A DNA stretch of 64,000 nucleotides from an uncultured Bacilli bacterium (GTDB taxonomy: Bacteria > Bacillota_I > Bacilli_A > RF39 > UBA660). The notes beneath the pieces are model-generated. The model was not told where the DNA came from and ran no database searches. It saw only the letters and a list, made by a program, of their open reading frames with translations. The position numbers and the translations under genes were made by a program. Below are positions 51,736-60,129 of the stretch, piece by piece; the first letter of the stretch is position 1; every line of letters begins with the position of its first letter. The stretch is from the NCBI GenBank assembly GCA_934154785.1, contig CAKPGL010000002.1, forward strand, positions 124,001-188,000, given 5' to 3'.

Positions 51736-52572
51736 ATGAAAAATATCAAAAATTTAAAAATAACTAGCACTGCCTTAGCCTTAGCGCTTACAACAATAAC
51801 TTTATTACCTAGTTGTTATGATAACTCTAAAGTGGACGATAATAAGGTAATTGTCCATGATGTTGAAACTGCTGATAATATTTATTTTAACAATTTCTTT
51901 TTGGAAAATTTACCAAAAAATGTTGATGTTAATAAATATTTGACAAAAATAGATAATGTTAATATTAATGATAGTAAGCAATCATTTTTAAATAATAACG
52001 AATTTAATAATATAGTTAGTGTACAGAATTTACCAAAGATTTTTATTTCTACTAAATTAGAGGAAAGTAATTTATCTAGTTTTGATAAGGAGTCCTCAAC
52101 TGATTTAATTTTAGAAGATAAGTTTAATTTATTAAATTATTTGGAAATATATAAACAATCAATAAAAAATATTATTTTTTCAGCAGAAGAAGAACCACTA
52201 TCTTTGGAAGAAACAATATTGTTACAAGAAATATTACTTAATAATATATATGATTTAGAAATACAACAATATTGTGAATATGAATTAGAAACTACTGGTA
52301 AAAGTGACTTATTAAATAGTATTAATAATATAAAAAATGTATTTGATAATTATTTATTAGATAAGTTTGCTACTAAAATTAAGAGTGAAGAGTATTCTTG
52401 TGATACTACAAATATAATGCCTAACTTACTAGTAAAATTCCCTCTTTTGAAAGAGAACAATTTAGATAATAATTCTATTAATTTTCAAACCTTGGACTAT
52501 AAAGTGAAAATATTAAGAGAATCTTTAAAACAACAAAATTCATTTAACTTTACATATACATTAAAAAAATAA
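51736..52572 (+). CDS. Large lipoprotein of unknown function
   Basis: 278 residues. Signal peptide ends LLPSC, lipobox with Cys27. The mature protein is Asn/Asp/Leu-rich and mostly helical (LEETILLQEILLNNIYDLEI) with two extra cysteines (near 180 and 219). No family recognised. TATAAT at 51705-51710 and ribosome site AAAGGAGAG. Followed without a clear terminator by the DUF3048 gene, which has its own -10. Confidence 0.75.
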   Translation: MKNIKNLKITSTALALALTTITLLPSCYDNSKVDDNKVIVHDVETADNIYFNNFFLENLPKNVDVNKYLTKIDNVNINDSKQSFLNNNEFNNIVSVQNLPKIFISTKLEESNLSSFDKESSTDLILEDKFNLLNYLEIYKQSIKNIIFSAEEEPLSLEETILLQEILLNNIYDLEIQQYCEYELETTGKSDLLNSINNIKNVFDNYLLDKFATKIKSEEYSCDTTNIMPNLLVKFPLLKENNLDNNSINFQTLDYKVKILRESLKQQNSFNFTYTLKK

Positions 52573-52631
52573 AATTTATTAATCAAAATGCTATTATTAT
52601 GGTATAATTAAAATAGTGAGAGGAGTAAGTT

Positions 52632-53669
52632 ATGAAAAGAAAGATTTTCAGTATTGTATTATGTTTAGCTTTTTTAGTTACTTTAGTTGGTTGTGGTAAA
52701 GTAGAACCAAAAGATAATAATTATAATGATGGCAATAAGGGTGGAGAACAAGATAATAACACTAACAACGATAGTAAAATATCTATTGTAAATGTTAATT
52801 CTAAAACTAGACCTTACGCAGTTATGATAAATAATATAGCGGCAGCTCGCCCTACAGCAGGCTTACAAGATGCTTATATTGTTTATGAAATAGTAGTTGA
52901 AGGTGGAATTACTAGATATTTAGCTCTTTTTAAAGATGTTAATGTTGCTAAAATAGGTTCTGTACGTAGTTCTAGACATTATTATTTAGATTATGCTATG
53001 GAAAATGATGCTATTTACACACATTTTGGATGGAGTTATGTAGCAGAAAAACAAATTCCTGAATTAGGTATTAATAATGTTAATGGTTATACAACAGAAG
53101 GCGATGCTTTCTGGCGTGATACAACCTTAAATAGAGCTTACGAGCATACAGCATTTACTAGTACTGATAAAATATCCGCAGCTGTTAAAAGACGTGGCTA
53201 TAGAACTGAAACAAATAAAGATTTACTATTAAACTATAGTGCAGATGAAATTGATTTAAGTAAGATGACTGGTGCCAAAGATGCTAAAAATGTAAGCATA
53301 CAGTATTCTGGCTATCAAACAGCATCTTATAAATATGATGCTGAAAATAAAGTATATGTTCGTAGTAGTGGTGGAAAAGTAGATACAGACTTAACAACTA
53401 AGAAAAATATTACTGTTAAAAATATTATTACTTATCAAGTAGAAGATGTAAGTTATAATGGTGATGCTAAACTACGTGATCTTAAAAATATTGGTAAAGG
53501 AACAGGTTATTATATAACTGATGGTTATGCTGTACCTATTACTTGGGAAAAGACTAGTAGAGATGCTCAAACAGTATATAAATATGAAGATGGTACAGAA
53601 ATTACTGTAAATGATGGTAATACATTTATTCAAATTCAACCAAAAGGTAAAAAGTTAACAATACAATAA
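52632..53669 (+). CDS. DUF3048 lipoprotein, YerB-like
   Basis: 345 residues. Lipobox LVGC with Cys21, an Asn/Asp/Gly-rich linker, then the DUF3048 domain: KTRPYAVMINNIAAARPTAG, YEIVVEGGITRYLALF, KIGSVRSSRHYYLDYAMEND and the later THFGWSY. A C-terminal half with YTVEDVSY-like strands completes the YerB pattern. In Bacillus yerB is of unknown function and linked to the envelope. Two-gene neighbourhood with the preceding lipoprotein. Confidence 0.88.
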   Translation: MKRKIFSIVLCLAFLVTLVGCGKVEPKDNNYNDGNKGGEQDNNTNNDSKISIVNVNSKTRPYAVMINNIAAARPTAGLQDAYIVYEIVVEGGITRYLALFKDVNVAKIGSVRSSRHYYLDYAMENDAIYTHFGWSYVAEKQIPELGINNVNGYTTEGDAFWRDTTLNRAYEHTAFTSTDKISAAVKRRGYRTETNKDLLLNYSADEIDLSKMTGAKDAKNVSIQYSGYQTASYKYDAENKVYVRSSGGKVDTDLTTKKNITVKNIITYQVEDVSYNGDAKLRDLKNIGKGTGYYITDGYAVPITWEKTSRDAQTVYKYEDGTEITVNDGNTFIQIQPKGKKLTIQ

Positions 53670-53674
53670 GGTTT

Positions 53675-53708
53675 AAATCGGACGGTGTAAAAACTGTGCG
53701 ATTTTTTT
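53675..53708 (+). terminator. Terminator before the Tad operon
   Basis: AAATCG (53675-53680) pairs with CGATTT (53699-53704), with an inner ACGGT/ACTGT helix, then T. Confidence 0.7.
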
Positions 53709-53772
53709 CATATAATCATTGTTAAAAATATCTTTTTTTGATATAATTTATATATGGTAGGAGACTGTTAAA

Positions 53773-54111
53773 ATGAATAAGAATAGGGGACAAGCATTAG
53801 TTGAGTTTATAATTATAGTACCAATACTATTATTAATACTTCTTGGTATTGTTGATTTTGGTAATATTATTTATCGTAAACTTACTCTAGAAAGTACATT
53901 AGATACTGTTGTAGACTTATATGAAAGTAATAAACAAACAGAACTAGAAAAGTTTGTTACAGAGTCTGATGTTACTTATAAGCAAGAGGTAGATGAGGAA
54001 TTTATACATATAATACTTACTAAAAATGTAAATATTATGACACCGGGATTAAACACTATTTTAAATAATCCTTATGAAATAAAAGTAGAAAGAATTATTT
54101 ATCATGAATAA
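53773..54111 (+). CDS. TadE-like pseudopilin
   Basis: 112 residues. Starts NKNRGQALVEFIIIVPIL, the TadE motif with Glu after the hydrophobic-helix start, then a long extracytoplasmic stretch. TadE/F proteins are processed minor pilins of the Flp/Tad machine. TATAAT at 53742-53747 heads the operon. Overlaps the next gene by 8 nt. Confidence 0.85.
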   Translation: MNKNRGQALVEFIIIVPILLLILLGIVDFGNIIYRKLTLESTLDTVVDLYESNKQTELEKFVTESDVTYKQEVDEEFIHIILTKNVNIMTPGLNTILNNPYEIKVERIIYHE

Positions 54112-54496
54112 AAAAGGACAAGTATTGTTAGTCTTTATTTTACTTATTCCAGTTTTCCTAATTTTATTAGCACTAGTAGTTGATGTTGGACTATTATACA
54201 AAGAAAAAAAACATTTAGATAGTTCCTTAAAAGCCGCTACTAAATATGGTTTAAAACATATTACTGATGTAAGTGCTAAAGAAAAAGTAGAAACTTTAAT
54301 ATTAGAAAATGTTGGTGATACTTCTGAGATTAACGTAGTTATTGAAGATAAAACAATTACAACCAGTATTAAAGAAAATTACAATGGTATATTCAAAATG
54401 TTATTTAAAAATAGTATATATGAAATAGAAATATCTTATTATGGCTATATGGATGATAATAATAAGGAAGTTTTAACAAAGAATAGAGGGATATAA
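54104..54496 (+). CDS. TadE/TadG-like pseudopilin
   Basis: 130 residues. NKKGQVLLVFILLIPVFLIL is again the short basic leader and hydrophobic helix of the TadE/G family, here with Val in place of the usual Glu. The remainder is a small hydrophilic domain. It is shorter than true TadG (no VWA domain). The next gene starts on its stop codon. Confidence 0.75.
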   Translation: MNKKGQVLLVFILLIPVFLILLALVVDVGLLYKEKKHLDSSLKAATKYGLKHITDVSAKEKVETLILENVGDTSEINVVIEDKTITTSIKENYNGIFKMLFKNSIYEIEISYYGYMDDNNKEVLTKNRGI

Positions 54497-55239
54497 TGGC
54501 TATAAAAAAAGCGAACGTTATTACAGTTACTTCAGTTAAAGGTGGTACAGGTAAATCCACTACAGTTTTAAATTTGGCAGGCGTTTTAACACTAAAACAT
54601 AAAAAAACATTGATTTTAGATTTAGACTTATATAGTGGTGCAATAGCACCATCTTTAAATATTGATATTACAACTGATTTATATGCTTTAACTAATGATA
54701 TGTATATGAATAGATTTGATAATATTGAAAATTATGTTTGTCCTTATAATGAGTATATTGACGTTATACCCGCTCCAAAAGATCCTAGACTTGCTAATAA
54801 GATTAAAGAGAAGTATTTATCACTTGTTATAAAAAAGGCTATTACACGCTATGATTTTATATTAATTGATACTACCCATTGTTTAAGCAATATTAATCTT
54901 TTAGCACTTGATAATAGTGATTTAATTTTATATCTAGTAACTAATAATTTAGTAGATTTAAAAAGTATGCGTAGTATGGTTTCTATATATAAAGATATGA
55001 ATAAAACAAACTATCGTATTGTAATGAACAATTCTATTGATAGAAATCATAGTTGCTTTACGGAGTATGATATTAAAAACATTGTTGGTAGTAAAATAGA
55101 TTATACTATTAATGGTAATTTTTATCATAATAACATTGATAAATTTGTTATAGATGGCAAAATATTATCTTTAGTATACCCTAAAAAATACAAAGTATTT
55201 GAAGATATTATTTCAGATTATTTAAAGGAAGAAAAGTAG
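54496..55239 (+). CDS. TadZ/CpaE-like ParA-family ATPase
   Basis: 247 residues. Deviant Walker A VKGGTGKSTT at about 15-24, LDLDLYSGAIAPSLN (Walker A' region) and LIDTTHCLS (Walker B, DxxH). In Tad systems this MinD/ParA relative places the machine in the cell. It has no receiver domain in front, unlike proteobacterial CpaE. Placed just before tadA. Confidence 0.85.
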   Translation: MAIKKANVITVTSVKGGTGKSTTVLNLAGVLTLKHKKTLILDLDLYSGAIAPSLNIDITTDLYALTNDMYMNRFDNIENYVCPYNEYIDVIPAPKDPRLANKIKEKYLSLVIKKAITRYDFILIDTTHCLSNINLLALDNSDLILYLVTNNLVDLKSMRSMVSIYKDMNKTNYRIVMNNSIDRNHSCFTEYDIKNIVGSKIDYTINGNFYHNNIDKFVIDGKILSLVYPKKYKVFEDIISDYLKEEK

Positions 55240-55246
55240 GTGTATT

Positions 55247-56566
55247 ATGGCAAGTAAAACTTTTATTGATGAATTTGAAGCTGATTTAGAAAAACCTATT
55301 GAAGATGTTTATGACGATTATAATGAATTTAAAAACAAATCTTTATTAGAGGAATTACGTAATAAGATAATTCAAACTTTAATAGATAATAATTCTTTAC
55401 TTTCTAAAGAGGAAGAAATAAAAAAACAAATAGATAAAACAGTTGAAGGATATGATTTATCAACCGTTGAAAGAAATTATTTATATAATTTAATTGATAA
55501 TGAAATGAATGGTTGTGGTCCTTTAACAGAGATACTTAAAGACCCTAATATAACAGAAATAATGGTTAATGGTATTGATGAAATTTACGTTGAACTTGAT
55601 GGTCACGTTGTTCGTGATACAAGTGTTTCATTTATTAATGAAGACCACATTATTAGAACAATTCAAAGAATGATCCAGCCAATTGGTAGAACTATTGATA
55701 CAGCAAGCCCAATGGTTGATGCTAGACTTGCTGATGGTTCCAGATTAAATGCTGTAATTCCACCACTTTCTTTAAATGGCCCAATTCTTACAATTCGTAA
55801 ATTTAAAGAAGAATTAGCAAATATTGATGACTTCTTAAGAACAGGTGCTTTAACTCCTTATATGGCCAGATTCTTGGAAGCCAGTGTTCAAGCTAAGTTA
55901 AATATTATTATTTGTGGTGGTACTGGTAGTGGTAAAACAACTTTATTAAACTGTTTATCTTCTTTTATTGGTAATGATGAACGTATTATTACAATAGAAG
56001 ATGCTGCTGAGTTAAAATTAAAACAAAATCACGTTATATCTTTGGAAACTCGTCTTACTAACTATGAAGGTGATGGTGAAGTAACAATTCGTGATTTAGT
56101 TATTAACTCTTTGCGTATGCGTCCAGATCGTATTATTGTTGGTGAAGTTCGTGGCAAGGAAGCATTTGATATGTTACAGGCCATGAACACTGGACATAAT
56201 GGTAGTTTAACAACAATGCACGCTAATAGCCCAGAAGATGCTTTAAATAGACTTGAAACAATGATTTTAATGGCTGGTATGGAAATACCAGTAAAAGCAA
56301 TTCGTGAATATATAGAAAATGCTATTGATTTAGTTATTCAGGTAAGTCGTCTTTCTGATGGTCGAAGAAAAGTAACTAGTATTTGTGAAGTAGTAGGTTT
56401 TGATGAAGATGTAATTAAACTTCGTGAAATATTTAGTTTTAAACAAACTGGTTTAACTGATAATGGCGAAGTAATTGGGGAATTTATGATGCATAAAAAA
56501 ATTCCTAATGTATATAAGAAAATTAAATATAGAGGTATAGAAACACTAAAAGATATATTTGGATAG
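55247..56566 (+). CDS. tadA: Tad secretion ATPase TadA/CpaF
   Basis: Hexameric ATPase that drives pilus assembly. 439 residues. NGCGPLTEILKDPNITEIMVNG at the N-terminal domain, DARLADGSRLNAVIPP, Walker A IICGGTGSGKTTLLN (about 220), IEDAAELKL (Asp box), RPDRIIVGEVRGKEA (Walker B) and the His box HNGSLTTMHANSP. All are typical of TadA/VirB11-like ATPases. No membrane segment. Fits between TadZ and TadB as in other Tad operons. Confidence 0.94.
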   Translation: MASKTFIDEFEADLEKPIEDVYDDYNEFKNKSLLEELRNKIIQTLIDNNSLLSKEEEIKKQIDKTVEGYDLSTVERNYLYNLIDNEMNGCGPLTEILKDPNITEIMVNGIDEIYVELDGHVVRDTSVSFINEDHIIRTIQRMIQPIGRTIDTASPMVDARLADGSRLNAVIPPLSLNGPILTIRKFKEELANIDDFLRTGALTPYMARFLEASVQAKLNIIICGGTGSGKTTLLNCLSSFIGNDERIITIEDAAELKLKQNHVISLETRLTNYEGDGEVTIRDLVINSLRMRPDRIIVGEVRGKEAFDMLQAMNTGHNGSLTTMHANSPEDALNRLETMILMAGMEIPVKAIREYIENAIDLVIQVSRLSDGRRKVTSICEVVGFDEDVIKLREIFSFKQTGLTDNGEVIGEFMMHKKIPNVYKKIKYRGIETLKDIFG

Positions 56567-56577
56567 AGGTGAAATAT

Positions 56578-58077
56578 ATGAATAATAGTTATGGCTTTAA
56601 TACAGAATATTGTAATATGCCTGCAAATAATAATATTAAAATAACCTATGTACCAAGTAGTGATATAGTTTATTATACTTATAACTTATATAAAAATTCT
56701 AATTTAGTTAGAACTGTTACCTTAGATTCTGGCAGATTAACTAATATATTTTTAGATTCTACGGGAAAATATTATGTTTCTATTGAAGCTCATTTACAAG
56801 ATGGTAGCGTTAAAACAGAAACTAGTTGTGAATATATAGTTGATAAAGAAAAACCAATTCTTACAATTGGTAAAGAAAATTTAACTTTAATTAAGGGTAA
56901 CACTATTGATGTAATGGGTAATGTTTCTGCACGTGATAATATTGATGGTGATATGACAAGTTTTGTCGTTACTAATATAGATAAATTAGATTTAAAATCT
57001 GTAGGCAAGAAAAAACTAACATATACAGTTAGTGATAGAGCGGGTAATACAACTGTTAAAAGTACTTATATCAATGTAACTGAAGATCCAGTAATGCTAT
57101 TTGTACTTCAAGGAATAGTTATTGTATCATTAATGTTTGTACTTGCTTATATTATTAGATATTGTCGAAGTTTAAATCTTGAAAAAAGAATTGAAAAATA
57201 TAGTATTAATCCTTTAATTGATGATAAAGATTCTATTTATGATAGTATTAGACGCTTCTTTAGAAAAGTAATAGATTCTATAAAACCAACTTTTAATAAA
57301 TCTGTATTTTTAACTAGACTTAGTAAAAAATATGAAAAATATATTGGTTTATTTGAAATGAATGACGCTATGGATTTTGTTACTGTAAAATTTATATTTT
57401 CTATATTATTACTATTTATAGCGGCTTGTTCTAAAGCAGTCCAATTTAAATTAATAGGATTTTATGAAATTTGGATTCCACTTTGTATTGGTTTCTTTTT
57501 ACCAGATATTTTGTTTATATCTAAATATAAGATATATAGAAAACGTTTAGAAAATGATTTATTACAAGCAATAGTAATTATGAATAATGCATTTAAATCT
57601 GGAAGGAGTATTACACAGGCAATAATACTAGTTAGTTCGGAATTAAAAGGACCAATTGCTAAAGAATTTAAGAAAATGGCTATTGAAATATCTTTAGGGT
57701 TAAGTGTTGAAGAAGTATTTAGAAGATTTTCTAAACGTATAGATATGGAAGAAGTAACTTATTTAACCGCTTCATTATCTATTATTAATAAAACTGGTGG
57801 TAATATTATTAGAGTATTTAATTCTATTGAAAAAACATTAGTAAATAAAAAGAAACTTCGTTTAGAATTAAATTCTTTAACTAGTGGTTCAAAAATTATT
57901 GTTAATGTTTTATTCTTTGTACCATTATTATTTGTATTATTTGTTGGTATAGTTAGTCCAGATTATTTTATGCCATTTATTACCAATCCATTTGGAATAC
58001 TTATGTTAATACTTATAATTTTACTTTATATAATATATATAATTGTTATAAAGCAAATTATGAAGGTAAGGATGTGA
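56578..58077 (+). CDS. TadB-like platform protein with an extracytoplasmic Ig-like N-terminus
   Basis: 499 residues, far longer than usual TadB (about 300). Residues 1 to about 170 are two beta-sandwich-like modules; the second (VDKEKPILTIGKENLTLIKG, ARDNIDGDMTSF, GKKKLTYTVSDRAGN) has the DUF5011/Big-type pattern. A membrane helix follows (about 174-197), then the T2SS-F/TadB domain with further helices (SGRSITQAIILVSSELKGPI, SIINKTGGNIIRVFNSIEKT). No signal peptide is present, so the Ig-like part would have to be exported as an N-tail. Start at 56578 after AGAGGTGA. One frame without interruption, so the fusion is real in this sequence. Confidence 0.85.
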   Translation: MNNSYGFNTEYCNMPANNNIKITYVPSSDIVYYTYNLYKNSNLVRTVTLDSGRLTNIFLDSTGKYYVSIEAHLQDGSVKTETSCEYIVDKEKPILTIGKENLTLIKGNTIDVMGNVSARDNIDGDMTSFVVTNIDKLDLKSVGKKKLTYTVSDRAGNTTVKSTYINVTEDPVMLFVLQGIVIVSLMFVLAYIIRYCRSLNLEKRIEKYSINPLIDDKDSIYDSIRRFFRKVIDSIKPTFNKSVFLTRLSKKYEKYIGLFEMNDAMDFVTVKFIFSILLLFIAACSKAVQFKLIGFYEIWIPLCIGFFLPDILFISKYKIYRKRLENDLLQAIVIMNNAFKSGRSITQAIILVSSELKGPIAKEFKKMAIEISLGLSVEEVFRRFSKRIDMEEVTYLTASLSIINKTGGNIIRVFNSIEKTLVNKKKLRLELNSLTSGSKIIVNVLFFVPLLFVLFVGIVSPDYFMPFITNPFGILMLILIILLYIIYIIVIKQIMKVRM

Positions 58078-58081
58078 TTTT

Positions 58082-58789
58082 ATGAATAAAAGTTATAAGA
58101 ATAAATTTATTCGTAAAATATATAGAGAAAGAGATATAAAACTTATTGAAGATAAAATAAATATGCTTGGTGATAGACGTACTTTTAGTGCTGTAAGTTT
58201 TATGAATAGTCGTCTTGTTACTAGTACAATAGTATTCTTACTTGTATTATATTATAGTGAGTTAGGCTATGTTTTAGCACCAATTATAGCGGTAGCATAT
58301 TATTATATTTATTATTATATATTTATTACAAGAAATATTAAATTACGTACTGCTAAACTTGATAAAGAAGCTTTATATTTCTTTGAAATATTAACACTTA
58401 CTTTAGAGTCAGGCAGAAATTTAGAAAATGCTTTGGAAGTAACTGTTAAAAACGTTGATTCTGAGCTTTCAAGAGAATTTGAAAAAACTTTATTTGAAAT
58501 GAAATTTGGTAAGTCTTTAGTTGAATCTTTACATGATATGAAAAAAAGAATTCCTTCAGAGACTATTAATAATATTATATTAAGTATTACTCAGACTAAT
58601 GTTTTTGGTAATAGTATTGTTGCGACAATGTATGACCAATTAGATTTCTTAAGAGATAAACAAATACTTGAAATAAAAGGTCAAATGGCTAAACTACCAA
58701 ATAAGATAAGTATGGTATCAGTAATATTTATTGTTCCTTTAATACTTATGTTGATACTAGGCCCATTATTAATTAACTTCTTAGGATAG
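58082..58789 (+). CDS. TadC-like platform protein (T2SS-F family)
   Basis: 235 residues. Two N-terminal membrane helices (about 45-85), a cytoplasmic T2SS-F helical region (LDKEALYFFEILTLTLESGR, FGNSIVATMYDQLDFLRDKQ) and a C-terminal helix. With TadB it forms the inner-membrane platform. Starts 4 nt after the preceding stop. Confidence 0.85.
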   Translation: MNKSYKNKFIRKIYRERDIKLIEDKINMLGDRRTFSAVSFMNSRLVTSTIVFLLVLYYSELGYVLAPIIAVAYYYIYYYIFITRNIKLRTAKLDKEALYFFEILTLTLESGRNLENALEVTVKNVDSELSREFEKTLFEMKFGKSLVESLHDMKKRIPSETINNIILSITQTNVFGNSIVATMYDQLDFLRDKQILEIKGQMAKLPNKISMVSVIFIVPLILMLILGPLLINFLG

Positions 58790-58803
58790 TAGGGGGAGAT
58801 ATT

Positions 58804-60072
58804 GTGTTTCATTTAATAGATGTAAGTGATTCCGAAATGTGTTCTTTAGCACAGTTTATTCATTCACTAGGGTATAAAGTTGAATGTAGTGGTAATACCA
58901 CTTTACTTAAAAACAAGGATATTAAAGTAAAGAGATTTTCTAAGAATAATATAACTGATGATATGTTTATTATTATTAGTGATAATTTGGAAAATGATAA
59001 TGAAGAATTAGTTCGTGCGCGTGAACTTAATTTACGAATATATACTTGTAGTCAGATGAAAAAAAGATTTACAGGTATGTTTGAAACTATTGCGGTGTCT
59101 GGTTGTGTAGGAAAAGATATAACGACTTTAATGATGACGTATGTGTTATCTTATGTAGCAGGATGCAATTATCTATTAGAAGATGGTAAAGGTTATGCAT
59201 CTAAAGAAAATAAGTATTTATGCTTAGAAGCAGATGAAAATAAAAGAAATTTCTTAAATATAAATCCTTATTATACCGTTATTACTAATATAGATTTAAA
59301 CTATCCTGATTACTATAAAAGTATTGATGAAGTTATTTTAGCGTATCAAGAATTTGCTAGTAAAACAGAAAAAATGGTTCTTGCTAATGGCGATGATAGA
59401 TATACAAGACTTTTAAATTTAAATGTACCAGTATTCTATTATGGTTTAAATAATGATAATGATATTGTGGCTAAAGAAGTAGAATATACCAAGAATGGTA
59501 CTAACTTTGAAGTTCATGTTGAAGGCAACTATTATGGTAATTTTGAATTACCTATATATGGGAAGGCCATGCTATTAAATACTTTAGCGGTAATTGGTAT
59601 GTGTCATTATGAAAGAATTGAATTTAAGGATGTGGCCAAAGCTTTAAAAGAATTTTTTATTAATAATAAAGTATATAATGAAAAACACTTACAAGATTTA
59701 GTATTAGTAAATAGTGAGTTTAATCATCCTTTAGAAATAAAAAATATTATTAAAGCTTATCGCCAAAAATATCCAGAAAATAGTATTGAAGTTGTATTTA
59801 ATCCTTATGAATTATTTCAAGAAGAGGTTTTTAAAAATAGATTAACTGAATATATTAATTTATCAGATAAAGCCTATATAACTGGAGTAAGTAACTTAAA
59901 AGAAAATGATAATTTAAAAGATATTAATAATAAAGAGTCTATGCTAACAACTAGTATAAGAAAAGTTACTAAACAAAAGAATTTAACATTATTATTTTTA
60001 AGTAATAAACATCCTAATACTATTCAATTAGAAATAGAAGAAGATATAAAGAAGAATCGTAAAGCACTATAA
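58804..60072 (+). CDS. MurC-like pseudoenzyme at the end of the Tad operon
   Basis: 422 residues, collinear with the real MurC encoded opposite (433 residues): FHLIDVSDSEMCSLAQFI vs YHFIGIKGSGMSALAQIM, FETIAVSGCVGKDITTLM vs FETIAICGTHGKTTTTGI, ITNIDLNYPDYYKSIDEVI vs ITNIDLDHVDFYHNIDEII, and NSEFNHPLEI vs DDYAHHPNEV. The P-loop Thr after Lys104 is Asp, the Gly-rich nucleotide motif and the YAHHP motif are lost, so ligation of L-Ala is not expected. GTG start at 58804 after GGGGGAG. Cotranscribed with tadC (14-nt gap). It may have become a binding or structural subunit. Confidence 0.85.
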   Translation: MFHLIDVSDSEMCSLAQFIHSLGYKVECSGNTTLLKNKDIKVKRFSKNNITDDMFIIISDNLENDNEELVRARELNLRIYTCSQMKKRFTGMFETIAVSGCVGKDITTLMMTYVLSYVAGCNYLLEDGKGYASKENKYLCLEADENKRNFLNINPYYTVITNIDLNYPDYYKSIDEVILAYQEFASKTEKMVLANGDDRYTRLLNLNVPVFYYGLNNDNDIVAKEVEYTKNGTNFEVHVEGNYYGNFELPIYGKAMLLNTLAVIGMCHYERIEFKDVAKALKEFFINNKVYNEKHLQDLVLVNSEFNHPLEIKNIIKAYRQKYPENSIEVVFNPYELFQEEVFKNRLTEYINLSDKAYITGVSNLKENDNLKDINNKESMLTTSIRKVTKQKNLTLLFLSNKHPNTIQLEIEEDIKKNRKAL

Positions 60073-60090
60073 AAGATGTCTTTTATATAA

Positions 60091-60123
60091 AAAATCTACA
60101 CGTTTTTATTTCGTGTAGATTTT
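60091..60123. terminator. Bidirectional terminator between the MurC-like gene and murC
   Basis: AAAATCTACACG (60091-60102) pairs perfectly with CGTGTAGATTTT (60112-60123). Confidence 0.85.
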
Positions 60124-60129
60124 ATTATG

